NCBI GenBank assembly: GCA_032622095.1
Contig: CP136064.1
Coordinates: 253,396,484-253,460,483, forward strand
DNA: 64,000 nucleotides
DNA from: Siphonodentalium dalli
Lineage: Eukaryota; Mollusca; Scaphopoda; Gadilida; Siphonodentaliidae
Direction: 5' to 3'
Numbering within the stretch: the first letter of the stretch is position 1; each line of letters opens with the position of its first letter. Both the position numbers and the translations under genes were made by a program. The notes under the pieces were generated by a model. The model did not search any database. It was given only the letters and a program-made list of their open reading frames with translations, and was not told where the DNA came from. This document shows, in pieces, positions 11,576 to 21,954 of this stretch.

Positions 11576-12139
11576 ATATTTAAAACATACTTGGATTTTT
11601 AGGGTAAGAAATTTGGAATAACCATGACTATTTCCCATTGGGAATGGGTCCCATTTTCTGTCCCTGTTATTGCCCAAAAATTCTTAATGCTCAACTATAG
11701 TACCCCACAAAAGCTATATATGAGCATTAACAAGACCTGGTGATTAGCAACTTATTTCTATGAGATGTTTGCTACTTTAGTCCCTTGGGCAAGAGGTCAA
11801 TTAATGATTGAACGATCAGAGTCAACAGCCATAGCTTGATATGGATAAATATATAAACCAAGTTCAATTGGGGATAGCCTAAAGTCTCTATCACGAACCT
11901 CAATTACTCAGAATGAAAATCAATGCTTTATGCAGAGAATCAAAGGATTCGTGGTCCGAGACTACTGCAATACAGGAAAAACCTATTACAGTAGAAATCT
12001 CCAGACAAACTCATTTGAATATCATCCCCTCTTGTAAAATATCTTGATAAAAAATTATACAACATAGCTATTGATCAGTTGTTTGTGAATTTATAGCATA
12101 GTGGGCATTCCTTGGCTGTCCTGAGCCATGTCAGCTACA
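11576..12139. other. No feature seen
   Basis: AT-rich DNA between B1 and the candidate promoter. CTCAACTATAG recurs once near 11690, echoing the repeat at 9431-9875. No gene. Confidence 0.4.
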
Positions 12140-12224
12140 GTAGCTTCAATATAAAAACTTCCCCGTCAGCCAATCACACCACTATTCTATATTTAATTCG
12201 TGACGTTGTGTCTGGTGTATTGGG
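12140..12224 (+). promoter_or_regulatory. Candidate RNA polymerase II promoter
   Basis: CCAAT box at 12170-12174 (AGCCAATCAC), TATA-like CTATATTTAA at 12187-12196 and a CRE-like TGACGT at 12201-12206 are stacked in the order and spacing expected of a promoter. No repeat copy overlaps. The exact transcription start is not determinable by eye. Confidence 0.35.
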
Positions 12225-12395
12225 TATTACACTCGTATAGTGTCTGTGTTTGTGTGAAGAGCCGGCTTTATTGAGACTCAAATCGGCACAGAGTAAAGTC
12301 AGTCTGAGCAGAAGTAATTTCACAGGAAGTTATCGTTGCGCAGCGCACACGTGTGCGGTGGATTTTATCTTACAGTTTTGACTTACCATGGCAGG
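12225..12395 (+). CDS. Candidate 5' UTR and first coding exon (Met-Ala-Gly...), partial gene
   Basis: This is the best host-gene candidate in the window. From about 12130 to 12387 there is no ATG, unusual for AT-rich DNA; then TTACCATGGCAGG gives a start codon at 12388-12390 with a Kozak-like context (G at +4). Eight coding bases later comes GTATGT at 12396, an excellent splice donor, so the exon would encode Met-Ala and the first two bases of a Gly codon. The segment is also richer in G+C and CpG (GTTGCGCAGCGCACACGTG) than its surroundings, as 5' UTR-promoter DNA often is. No downstream exon is recognised, so the gene's identity is unknown. An alternative is that it is unique non-coding DNA with chance signals. 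The 5' boundary is approximate. Confidence 0.33.
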
Positions 12396-13372
12396 GTATG
12401 TATGATACACCAATTTAATGAAAGCCTTTAGATTTAGCTCTGTCAATCTCTATAGTTTGAAGGACACATTTAGTGTATTTATTTATATCATATTAGGGTC
12501 ATTTGAGGCCATGTATTTATCACGCTGATAGAGGCTGCTACAGCAGCTATTTGCGATAACTGACATATTGGCCCCATGACAGCAAATTTAGTGTATATAT
12601 CAGAGAATATGTTCATTATATTCAGGATCTGGATCTTGCTTTATAAGCTTTCAACAACAACATTATCATTGAATGCGCACAGCTGATAGGCCGCATTCAA
12701 CAGGTTATAGAAATGTTTTAGGAGTAGAATAGGCTTGTGTCATGTCTATTGTTAGTGTTTGATACTCCTCACAATTCAACAGTATTGATTCTGTATAGGG
12801 TTTCTGTATTCACCGTTCAGGTTGAGATCCCTGATAGTTTGCTATCTACATTTTGTCTATATAAACATTCTCAACAATTCTGCTGCATTAATTGTTTTAT
12901 GGGTATCTTCTTGGCTTTAGCTCCTGTGTCATGATCTCAAGTGGATATTTCTATCCTTGATTCTCAAGTGGATATATCTATCCTTGAGATTATTCTTTCC
13001 AGTTTGCAAATTCAGCAAATAGTTTCCTGAATTGGAATGTACATGTATGTGAATCTTTCCACCCAGGAGATTATTATAAGAAATAGTGAGGCAGAGAAGA
13101 GTCTTTTAACAAAACAAAAAAGAAATTCACAGCACATTTTGTATGGTTTTTATGTATTAGAAATCCCAAGATTTATAAATTGGGACCATTATCCACAATA
13201 ATTATGTTCATAAGATGAGACTATTTAGGAGGACACTCGTAAATTATCCATTAAATGGTAGAAATATCTCGAAAACATCTGAAGACATACATGTACCTCG
13301 AGTATTATAAGATCCCGCCAATTCTATACATATTATCTTAGTGCTAAGTCTCTTCCAACCAACAAGTGATCA
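12396..13372 (+). other. Possible start of first intron, no exon recognised
   Basis: Follows the candidate donor. The only internal repeat is a 27-base unit TCTCAAGTGGATATTTCTAT(CCTTGAT) twice at 12935-12988. Not otherwise distinctive. Confidence 0.35.
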
Positions 13373-13607
13373 TTAACCATTTCTTTTCTAAACGGATTCT
13401 TCCGCCCAGTTACAAAATTATATATTGGAATGGTCTTATTCATTTGGAGGGTGTCATGGAAAAATTATCAGACATACAAAAAGATAATACAAGTGCAGAA
13501 GGATTACTATTAATTGGTGGGAAATGTTCAGATAATAAGTTCAACAAACGACTATCTTATTATCTGAACATTTCCTATGGAATGAGTATTTATTATAGAA
13601 GGGTTAA
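13373..13607 (+). mobile_element. Family D TTAA MITE, full length (D2)
   Basis: TTAA at 13373-13376 and 13604-13607. The left end CCATTTCTTTTCTAAACGG is a diverged CCCTTTCTATACTAAATGG; the right end is TATTTATTATAGAAGGG. The central hairpin is GATAATAAGTTCAACAAACG / CTTATTATCTGAAC around 13530-13575. The right arm is shorter than the left, so the hairpin has lost part of one side. 235 bases. Confidence 0.85.
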
Positions 13608-13800
13608 TTACGTTAAATTGATATCTCAGATCTTCTCAAATTTGAATTTTGCACTTTCTTAAGTTTCTTTCCCTTAAAATGTTCCTAAATTCCTCCGAAA
13701 AGCCAGTGTTTGGTAAAATTTATTTATCCCCGTCCATTGGATATTTGCTATTTCAAATCTATTTGCCACAACATGGATTTTTGGGAGTAATTTCAACAGT

Positions 13801-14175
13801 TAAAGGTGCCTGCAGGGGCGTTGGAAGAGGGGGGCAGCTGACCCCCCTGTCCTTGACGAGCGGGGGCAGGACTTGCCATTTTTCTGGAGAAAATGCTTTT
13901 TGTGTGTTTAATCTCGTGTTTTTATAGCAAAATGTGACTGTTTTGGTCCAAATACCACCAATTTCACTAAGAATATTAATTTTTTGTCAATTTTATCACA
14001 AAACGGCCATGAAAACCGACAAATAACATTAAAATAGGGATTTTTGCCACAATGAATTTATGGTTATTTTCCCGAGTTTGCGGAGAAAATGCCCTTTTTT
14101 TTACGGAAAAGTGCCCTTTTTGTAGGCTCTGCCCCCCTGCCCTTGGATGCTTCCGGGGGCCCCTGGGTGGTTGAC
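13801..14175. repeat. Interspersed GC-rich-ended repeat (M), single copy here
   Basis: Begins GGTGCCTGCAGGGGCGTTGG with GGGGGGCAGCTGACCCCCC, ends CCCTTGGATGCTTCCGGGGG, and has internally repeated wording (GGAGAAAATGC at 13888 and 14082; GTGCCCTTTTT at 14110). It looks like a dispersed element with GC-rich ends, but no second copy exists in the window to define its edges. Confidence 0.35.
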
Positions 14176-14194
14176 CAAAAGGCCTTTTAGAAAG

Positions 14195-14423
14195 TCAAAC
14201 AAGGAGTATGCATATTTCAAAAGCGCATATTTGAAATGTATTCACTGACAATAATGGTGTACTAATGGCATCTTGTATTGCATAATCATTTTTGAATTAC
14301 AGAAAGGTGAATTATAGAGAGTAAATTGAACTTCAGCCATTTTGACTGGTCTTTGATAATAGTCCATTTCTAATAGGGAGAAGTGACTTCTCCCATCAAA
14401 TTTCTAGGCTGGTCCCTGATGTG
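14195..14423 (+). repeat. Family L repeat, 3' part (L2)
   Basis: Matches L from GAGTATGCATATTTCAAAAG through AATAGTCCATTTC, GGGAGAAGTGACTTCTCCC and CTAGGCTGGTCCCTGATG. The 5' part is absent; the M repeat lies just upstream. Confidence 0.65.
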
Positions 14424-15235
14424 GTAGAGTCTGACACAGTTGCTTTAAAATTGACGATAACCTTATCAATTTACTTCTCTGGAACTGTGATAAACACTTG
14501 ATTTCTAGGACCATGCAGGGTTCGCGCTGCCACTTGCCAAATTTGCCAATTTGCTAAAATTATATTTTCATTTGGAAAAAGTTTTGGCAAGTCACTTTTT
14601 AATTCCTCAAGAAAGTTGAACAAATATTTGTCAATCAATGCCGTTAATTTCAGGAAATTCTTACAATATAATTATATTAGTTGTGTTTTTTTATGCTTTA
14701 CAGTTAACATCTCTATTAAGATGCATTTAATCTGATAGCATTATTAACGATAGTTGGAGGGATTACCGGTATTGAATGTTGTGATGGTGTTTATACATAG
14801 CTAATCCTCTTGCAATGTGTGCTTCTGATGAAGCAACCCTTCTATCACGTTATTGTTCGGTGATTGGTTTATTGTTGTATGATAAACAACAATAGAGATG
14901 CGAGTATAATTATTAACTAACTTCTTTCCTATCGATATCAAAAGTCGTTCAAACTGCGAGTGTCGAAACATGAGAGCCAAGGTTGCAGAAAATTATACTA
15001 GGGCAAATCCTAAAAAATTTGGCAAAAGAAAATTTTGGTCCAGCGTGGACCCTGCCCCCAAGGCTTATCATGATGTAGTAAATTGTTACCAAATATGGAA
15101 TACTTGCCTTAGGGGTGGCACCAGGGGAGGGGGGTTAGTTCCTGCTCCCCACCCCCTCCCTAGATTGCGACGAGTATAATGAATTATCTGTATTGCAAAA
15201 TTTGTTTTGTTTCGCAGTGCATGGAAAAATTTCTT
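14424..15235. other. No feature recognised
   Basis: Contains TTTGCCAATTTGCTAAAATT-like text around 14530 and a purine/pyrimidine run GGGGAGGGGGG/CCCCACCCCC near 15125-15160. Short frames on both strands here overlap each other and are not called. Confidence 0.35.
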
Positions 15236-15620
15236 ATGTAGGTTTGGAATCAGGAGGGCTTCCAAAAGAGGGTTCACTGACGTTCACATTTTCCGTTCTA
15301 GAGTTATCCCTTTTTGTTTATCTGAAAATGTTGGATTTCCAGCCGTCTGCTCTTATATCTCAACCATTGGTTATCGGATCTCAATGAAATTTGGTATGCA
15401 GGTTTTTGCATCATGAGGGCTTTCAAAATAGGGTTCAATGACATTCTTCTCTTTTTCCGTACAAGAATTTATCATTCTTTCTTTATCTGAAAATGTTGGA
15501 TTTCTGTCCAGTAATTTGTTCGTTCATCACATTTTTTTCCTTCACAATTTGGGATATGACGTGCCATATTTCAATTTTCACCATGGGGGGGCATCCCAGC
15601 ATCCAAGGTGCGACCTCTTG
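15236..15620. repeat. J-type degenerate tandem repeat
   Basis: Two units each with GAGGGCTTNCAAAA, GGGTTCANTGACNTTC, CTGAAAATGTTGGATTTC and a TCTCAATGAAATTTGGTATG linker, at about 15250-15410 and 15412-15560. Related text occurs at 17690-18055, 46425-46560, 49935-50180 and 55262-55400. Confidence 0.6.
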
Positions 15621-15866
15621 TTATAACTGATAAGAGAATCCATTTAGTATAGAATGGCTTAAGGTGACTGGGCATGACATTAAAAGAGTTAAGATATATA
15701 TAGCATATAACATAACATAGTCCCTGACCTTTGTGTCAAACCATTTCTCTGTGAGATATCAGAATATTTAGGTAAAATTCTACAGATTTATCTGTGTGAA
15801 GCAATTACTGGACTCTCACAACTCCATAAAAAAATAGAAAATTCCATCAAGCTTTGGGATTGCTGA

Positions 15867-16136
15867 GATACATACAAGGCTTGAAATAGTGTGTCTGTCA
15901 TTTGCAGAATGAGGTCCCCAGAGGGTGAATTTAGTGATGCTACCCCGCATAGTGGGCTAGTATCACCAAATTAACCCTCGGGAACCTCATTCTGCTGAGG
16001 TGTAAGCAGAATGAGGTTCCCAGAGGGTTAATTTGATGATGCTAGCCCGCTATGCGGGGTAGCATCACTAAATTCACCCTCTGGGGACCTCATTCTGCAA
16101 ATGACAAGACACACTATTTCAAGGCTTGGATACATA
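15867..16136. mobile_element. Family F1 MITE with perfect 8-base target duplication
   Basis: GATACATA at 15867-15874 and 16129-16136 flank a 254-base element running from CAAGGCTTGAAATAGTGTG to its mirror. Inside are two hairpins back to back (about 15905-16005 and 16010-16100), joined by CTGAGGTGTAAGCAG. The perfect 8-base duplication and the CA start point to hAT-type transposition; the loop of the first hairpin has GGGCTAGTATCACC. Confidence 0.9.
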
Positions 16137-16436
16137 TGGCAGAGAGATTGATAGCCGCAGAGTGTGGTGAATATCAGGACACATATTTCATCAAGAAATT
16201 GACCTACTTCATTGTCACTGACTCTCTAACTATTTGCCACTGCTGTTTTTAATGATAGAATCTCATCAGGTAGTTTTCCCCCTGTGGAGCTGTGTGGAGT
16301 GTGGTTGCCTTTTATATAGGAAGAATTAATAGCATTTTCCGAGATACATGGGTGACTGATACTGAGGCATTTATACTGTGTTTATTCTGATGTTTTTACA
16401 ACATGTTGACCCACTTATTGCCTCAAAGTTTAAAAC

Positions 16437-16847
16437 CAAGCCTTTAGTGTCTGTCATTTGCCGAATGAGGTCCTCAGAGAGTGAATTTAGTGACGCTATC
16501 CCGCATTCACCCTCTGAGGACCTCATTGTTCTGAGGCCTCAACTGCTATAGGATCAGATTGAATATCCCAAGTTGAAGTTGATGATTTTCTCCCATTAAT
16601 CACCTCGATTATGCAATTTATCTTCTGCAAATTAGGGGGATATAGAAACTGAACAGAAGGGAAAAAGTAACTAAAAATGAAGTTAATTTGAAACTCTAGA
16701 TACTGCCCATGAAGATGAGGCCTTAGAAGATTGAGGTTCCCAGAGGGTGTATTTGGTTATGCTAGCCCACTGTGTGGGACAGCATCACTAAACTCACCCT
16801 CTGGGGACCTCATTCTGCAAATGTCTGGAACACTATATCCAGACTTG
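16437..16847. mobile_element. Family F3 MITE
   Basis: CAAGCCTTTAGTGTCTGTC at the left, mirror GACTTG at the right, 411 bases. The spacer differs from F2: CCATTAATCACCTCGATTATG, TCTTCTGCAAATTAGG and GAAACTGAACAGAAGGG. The left hairpin is shortened to one arm pair (CGCATTCACC). No duplicated flank is visible; family E starts six bases downstream. Confidence 0.75.
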
Positions 16848-16851
16848 AGCA

Positions 16852-17024
16852 TACAGTAATGCTCTAAGTAATTGACTCCTTAACCACAGCAGAATTATGG
16901 GTAATTTATCTCTCACTGAGAGCTTTCCGATGAATGGCAACAAGCCATATTTCCGACTAAATCCGAAAAAATTACTCATAATTCTGCTGTGGTTAAGGAG
17001 TCGATTAATTAGAGCTTTACTGTA
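16852..17024. mobile_element. Family E TA-flanked foldback MITE (E1)
   Basis: TA plus CAGTAATGCTCTAAGTAAT at the left and ATTAGAGCTTTACTG plus TA at the right. The apex GAGAGCTTTCC and right arm (CGATGAATGGCAACAAGCC) are kept, but the left arm lacks about 45 bases, so the palindrome is lopsided. Confidence 0.85.
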
Positions 17025-17368
17025 CTTACTATGTTTACTCTCATGTTTTTACAACATGTTCACCCACTTTTCGCCTCAAAGTTTAAAACAGAGAAGTCAC
17101 TTATCATTATGTATTCATTATGCAGAAGTGGATTAATAGGGGGAAGTCCCAATCAAGGTTGAAGTTTAATTTACACCCCCAACTTCAGAATTATATGTTC
17201 CAATACTACTATTACATTAGAAACTATTAATTATCAAATTATAATCCATTAGTGCACCTTAGTAATCAGCAAATACACTTTCACTACAGTTTTATGATAT
17301 ATATATGAATGCTGGAAAAGCAGAACAAAGTCATATCTTGCCATATATCTCAGACATAGTCAATAATT

Positions 17369-17619
17369 TTAACCCTTTCTATACTAAATAGAATCTCCCA
17401 CCCAGTTATTATTAATTTGGAGGGGTGTTGAGGATATACAAGGAGACGACAGACAGAAAAACAGATAACACAAGGGCTGAAGGATTCTTATTCAGTGGTG
17501 GGAAATGTTCTGAAAATAAGTTCAACAAACGACCTATGGCTGTTTGTTGAACTTATTATCTGAACATGTCTTAAGGAAACGACTCATCAATGAGTATTTA
17601 GTACACAAAGGGTGGTTAA
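17369..17619 (+). mobile_element. Family D TTAA MITE, full length (D3)
   Basis: TTAA at both ends (17369-17372 and 17616-17619), ends CCCTTTCTATACTAAATAG and, at right, TATTTAGTACACAAAGGGTGG. A three-base addition separates the right GGG from TTAA. The hairpin arms AAGTTCAACAAACG / TGTTTGTTGAACTT lie at 17518-17558. Confidence 0.88.
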
Positions 17620-17689
17620 CATGGATGTTGGCCACTTTAAAAAAAGGCCTAATGAGTCATCAGACCTAAACAAAAATAGGTATGAAGGT

Positions 17690-18055
17690 TGTCATCTGAA
17701 AGGCTTTGAAAAAAAGTCCAAAGTCAGTTAAAGTTTTCTGTTTTAGAGTTATCCTCCTTTGTTTATCTCAATATATACATTTTATGTCCATCTGAGCAGA
17801 TATATTATCCATTGTTCATCAGATATATTATCCATTGTTCATCAGATATATTATCCATTGTTCATCAGATATATTATCCATTGTTCATCAGATTGAAATT
17901 TGGTATGGAAGTTCACCATGAGCAGTGTTTTCAAAAGAATATTCAATAATGTCGCATTTTCCATTCTAGAGTTATCCTTCTTTATTTATCTGGAAACTAT
18001 GATTTTGCATCCGTCTGGGCAGATATGTCACCCATGGTGCATGGGTGTGTCTTAA
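17690..18055. repeat. J-type repeat with embedded 23-base tandem
   Basis: Two J units around 17695-17800 and 17895-18040. Between them a 23-base unit (AGATATATTATCCATTGTTC + ATC) is present four times without visible change at 17798-17820, 17821-17843, 17844-17866 and 17867-17889, implying a recent local expansion. Confidence 0.85.
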
Positions 18056-18102
18056 GACAGTGTTGATATCCGTGTCCTACACATAATTGTTGTTTCCTTT
18101 TT

Positions 18103-18534
18103 TTAACCCTTCCACAGTAATGTCCTAAATAATCAACTCCTTAACCACAGCAGAATTATGAGTAACTTTTCAGGATTTAGTCAGAAATATGGCTTTGTTG
18201 CCATTCATCGGAAAGCTCTCACAGAGCTTTCCGATGAATGGCAACAAGCCATATTTCCACCTAAATCTTGAAATGTTACCCATAATTCTGCTGTGGTTAA
18301 GGAGTCGATTATTTGGGGCATCACTGTATACTAAATATTCATTGATGAGTAGTACCCTTAGGTTCAGATAATCAGTTCAACAAACGACCAAAGGATATGA
18401 ATCCTTCTGCACTTGTATTAGCTTTTCGCCTGCATGTCGTCTGATTACCTGAAAATCCCTCAATTGAATAAGACCATTCCAATATATACTTGAATAAGTG
18501 AATCGGAAAATCCATACAGTATGGAAAGGGTTAA
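18103..18534 (-). mobile_element. Family D TTAA MITE split by a family E element (D4)
   Basis: TTAACCCTTCCA at 18103-18114 and TACTAAATATTCATTG from 18327 are the two sides of the D end CCCTTTCTATACTAAATA, separated by E2. The far end is TATGGAAAGGG and TTAA at 18531-18534. One hairpin half (AATCAGTTCAACAAACGACC) remains, the other is lost. Confidence 0.85.
18115..18326. mobile_element. Family E foldback MITE nested in D4 (E2)
   Basis: Runs from CAGTAATGTCCTAAATAAT to GGGGCATCACTG, followed by TA. It is a near-complete palindrome with apex CTCTCACAGAGCTTTCC. On the left the TA has become CA. Insertion into the TA of the D terminus fixes its relative age as younger than D4. Confidence 0.9.
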
Positions 18535-19234
18535 ATTATATAGTATGATACTTTCAAACATTCTGTGGGAATTTGAAATTCAAAACCACGCTATACTTGA
18601 CCATAAAGCAAACATTGAGATAAATCATTCTCGTTAACCTTGTTGTACTTGACAGTGAAGTGTGAATAAAGATCCAGATTACTTGATATGGGTGGGTCTA
18701 ACTATTGCGCCAATTATAATTGAAGCGATTTTGTGTGTTATTTTTGTGCACCACCCACGCGAGCTCTTCATCTGCGAACGAACTGCAAATTATGACATCA
18801 CCCCTCTGCAAACATTTTCTCCATGCAGCCGATATTGTGCAAATGCATTACATGTGTATTGTACATAGCAACACCTAGACCGGATACTAGCACTCATTGT
18901 ATATAAATGACATATATCATCCTGTTTTCACACATACTTGTGTTGCCTGTTGAAGTCGTTAAGTCGAAATGAGTTTTATCTGCACCGGAAATTGTCATGT
19001 GGTGCGATTTTTAAAATTAGAAAAGATATTGAGAATTGTTTTATTGTGGTTATGCAACTCTGTTTTACATATATATAGCTAGCTAAACAATCTGAACAGG
19101 ATATCACTAGGGTGACTGAACAGATAACACAAGTGGTGTAGGGTGATAGAAGAATATGATGTGTTGATGTATGTGACTTCTCTTGTGTACCAGTATGAAT
19201 TTTCATAATATTAGAATATTTTTTATTGGAATTT
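18535..19234. other. No gene called
   Basis: At 18662-18868 a 68-codon frame (WVGLTIAPII..., HHPRELFICERTAN...) has a protein-like composition but begins at GTG or internal ATG options only, with no promoter, splice signals or family match. It is left uncalled. Confidence 0.35.
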
Positions 19235-19486
19235 TTAACCCTTTGAGTGCCAGGGGCCGATATTATCGGCCCTAAACCTACACAATAAGTCTGTTAAAGA
19301 ATATAATAAAATATATTAAAATTGTAAACAATTGTAAAAAAAATAAAAAATAATAATAATTGTTAAGCCAATGCATTCTCTTATATATGCGAGGTGACCT
19401 ATGGTCGACTCGCATATATAAGAGAATGCATTGGCACAGGGTATATGGGTTGATACAAAAATCGGACCTGGCACTCAAAGGGTTTT
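19235..19486 (-). mobile_element. Family B TTAA MITE, short derivative (B2)
   Basis: TTAACCCTTTGAGTGCCAGG at the left and, at right, GGCACTCAAAGGG with TTTT in place of TTAA. It keeps GGGCCGATATTATCGGCCC and the shared hairpin at about 19370-19437, but lacks about 180 bases of interior relative to B1, so it is an internal-deletion derivative. Confidence 0.85.
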
Positions 19487-20690
19487 GCTTCAGACATGTT
19501 TTTATGAATAATCAGTTAAATTGTGGTTAATTTTGCTTTTCAAAAAGATTTGTTGTTGTTGTATAGGTTTTTGACCATGATGGCATCATTAATTTGCTGC
19601 AGAAATAAAAAGCTGAGATTATTTTACATCAGATGGGGAATAGTCAGGAATCTAAATCAAAGTTGAGATCACTACATTATCTAACAAAACTCCTAGAATA
19701 TTCTCTATTATGATGGCCTATCATCCTCTTTAAGCACTTCTTAAAGGCATGGATGGTGGTGGGTATTGCAATTAACATAGTCACATCCATTAAAACTTTC
19801 ATAAACAGAAAGAATATTAAAATATAGGCTGATTTTGTTCTTGTCATAAATAGCATATTATTGTCAAGATCATATGCCTTATTAGTAAACAAAAGCCATG
19901 TTATGATACAGTACAGTACGTAAAGAGAGTGCGAAGTGCAAAACACTGGGGAGACACCACAAGGTGAACTTTCCTTAAAATTGCCACCATATTATTTACA
20001 ATATACAGATTTAGAGCTCGCAAATCCTCGCTGCTCAAGATTTCGGTGTTGATTGGGTCACCGTCAATCACTGTCCCAAAATAATCATAACAGTGTTGAG
20101 TGTTTTGCTTATAGCACACTCTTTTTGTGCTGTATATAAACAATTGCTCGTCTCACACAAAGTGTGTTTCATGGTCTCACACAAAGTGTGTTTCATGCAT
20201 ATAATATTGCATTCATACTATCATTATACTATACTATTAGTTTATTTATTAGGAAATTCATAATTTGGTAACTTTTATTTCTAAATTAAAACCTACAACC
20301 AAAGCCATCCGTGCCTTTGATCTCACAAACTATCACTGTTATTTGATAAACTACCAAGTCAGGAAAATGTGGAAATCAATAATGATTTATACTTCAATCT
20401 GGATGCAGGGGGTTAAACACAGTTTGATATATAGATGTCAGGTGTTATTCAGTGAGAATTTGTCCATGAAGAGAATTTATTGGCCATGAAATTAAAAAGT
20501 ATTATGGGAGCTAAAGCGGGCTATAGTCTGGAAGCTGTTCTTTGATGCACTGTAAATATACCATGCAGGTAGATCTTCTATTTACTATTAATAATTTGTG
20601 TGTTTATCTCGTTACCGCATAGTGATATACCGATAATTAACACATCTCATCCGACGCCCGACCTATGAAAAAATAACACAATCGATGCAT
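19487..20690. other. No gene; one 24-base tandem pair
   Basis: GTCTCACACAAAGTGTGTTT(CATG) is duplicated exactly at 20150-20197; each unit is itself an imperfect palindrome (CACACAAAGTGTG). Open frames at 19677-20143 and 20265-20489 show no recognisable motif. Confidence 0.45.
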
Positions 20691-21004
20691 GGACCAACCT
20701 AGAGGGCGACTTGGGAGACATCTCCCTAAAATGTTCCACTTCTCCCTATTTTTTCCCCTAGGGAGAAGTGAATTATCTCTCGTATACCTGTATGCATATT
20801 TCAAATGGCATACTTGAAGCATATTTATTGATTATAATGGTGTACTTACTCATTATAATGTTATTATAAATGGGCTCTTGTGTTGCATACTTCCAAATAT
20901 TGGATTACAGAAATTTTCCCCTGATAACAGTCCATTCCTCCCCAATAATCTATTTGGGAGAAGTCTTTTCTCCCAATTTGAATTGTCTGAGCTGGTCCCT
21001 GAAT
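20691..21004 (+). repeat. Family L interspersed repeat, full copy (L3)
   Basis: Runs from GGACCAACCTAGAGGGCGAC through CTCCCTAAAATGTTCC, CCCCTAGGGAGAAGTGA and GTATGCATATTTCAAATGGC to AATTGTCTGAGCTGGTCCC. AACCTAG...CTGAGCTGGT at the ends are weakly complementary. The class is unknown. Confidence 0.7.
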
Positions 21005-21184
21005 TGATGTAGGCTCAGATATAGTACTAATGTGACATGGTAAAATGGCGGACTAATTGATGTTTGATAACCTTGGGACTGAGTGGTACCTTATTGACAT
21101 ACACTTCTCAAATGCTTTCAAACGTTTTTCTGTATTAAGGTGGCATCTGTGTGGCAAATCTTTTCACTTGGGGAAAAGTTCCAA

Positions 21185-21437
21185 ACTCATGTACAAGCCC
21201 TAAATAATCGCTCCTTAACCACAGCAGAATTATGGGTAATTTTTCAGGATTTAGTCGGAAATATGGCTTGTTGCCATTCATTGGAAAGCTCTCACTGACA
21301 GCGTTTCCATGATGGCAACAAGTCATATTTCTGACTAAATCTTGAAAAATTACCCATAATTCTGCTGTCATTAAGGAGCGATTATTTAGGGCTTGTACAT
21401 GAGTGTGATTAAGGCGTCGATTATTTAGGGCATTACT
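21185..21437. mobile_element. Family E element with palindrome extending beyond its ends (E3)
   Basis: The palindrome begins outside the usual terminus: ACTCATGTACAAGCCC at the left is matched by GGGCTTGTACATGAGT at the right (to about 21403). The normal terminus CGATTATTTAGGGCATTACTG then follows at 21416-21437 as a leftover. The left CAGTAATG terminus is absent. The layout suggests an inverted duplication that copied flanking DNA. Confidence 0.75.
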
Positions 21438-21633
21438 GAAGGTATAAATGGTTATAAACCAGTGCTTTCACTTGAATGTTCTAGCTTTCCAACAAATCCA
21501 AAATCTACCCAATGTCAATGTAACCAAACTTCAGTCAGAACCTCCGGGATCCACTGCTAGTATTTGCCATTCATTTCAAGCAATATCACATATTCTATAG
21601 GCACACTATATTGCATAAACACGTGTCAACTAT

Positions 21634-21690
21634 TTAACCCCTTCATGACTGGAGCTGCGCTGGTGCAGCATTAAAGATCCTGTGCCAGTA
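21634..21690 (+). mobile_element. Family A terminal fragment (A2)
   Basis: TTAACCCCTTCATGACTGG and CTGCGCTGGTGCAGCATTAA are the A left end; the element stops after CCTGTGCCAGTAC, before the hairpin. Confidence 0.7.
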
Positions 21691-21737
21691 CACCTTTGTT
21701 CGACTTAGAAATAATTACTTTTACATTGTCAAAAAGG

Positions 21738-21954
21738 TACAGTAATGCTCTAATTAATCGACCTCTTAACCAAAGCAGAATTATGGGTAACTTTTCAGGA
21801 TTTAGTCGGAAATATGGCTTGTTGCCATTCATCGGAAAGCTCTCCCCGAGAGCTTTCCGATGAATGGCAACAAGCCATATTTCCGACTAAATCCTGAAAA
21901 GTTACCCATAATTCTGCTTTGGTTAAGAGGTCGATTAATTATAGCATTACTGTA
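21738..21954. mobile_element. Family E, near-perfect palindrome (E4)
   Basis: TA-CAGTAATGCTCTAATTAAT to its mirror with TA at 21953-21954. The 213 bases form one hairpin with apex CTCCCCGAGAGC, and by eye very few mismatches separate the two arms. It is the cleanest palindrome in the window. Confidence 0.92.

Noticed and set aside
18662-18868. 68-codon frame with protein-like composition
   Set aside because: No support beyond composition.
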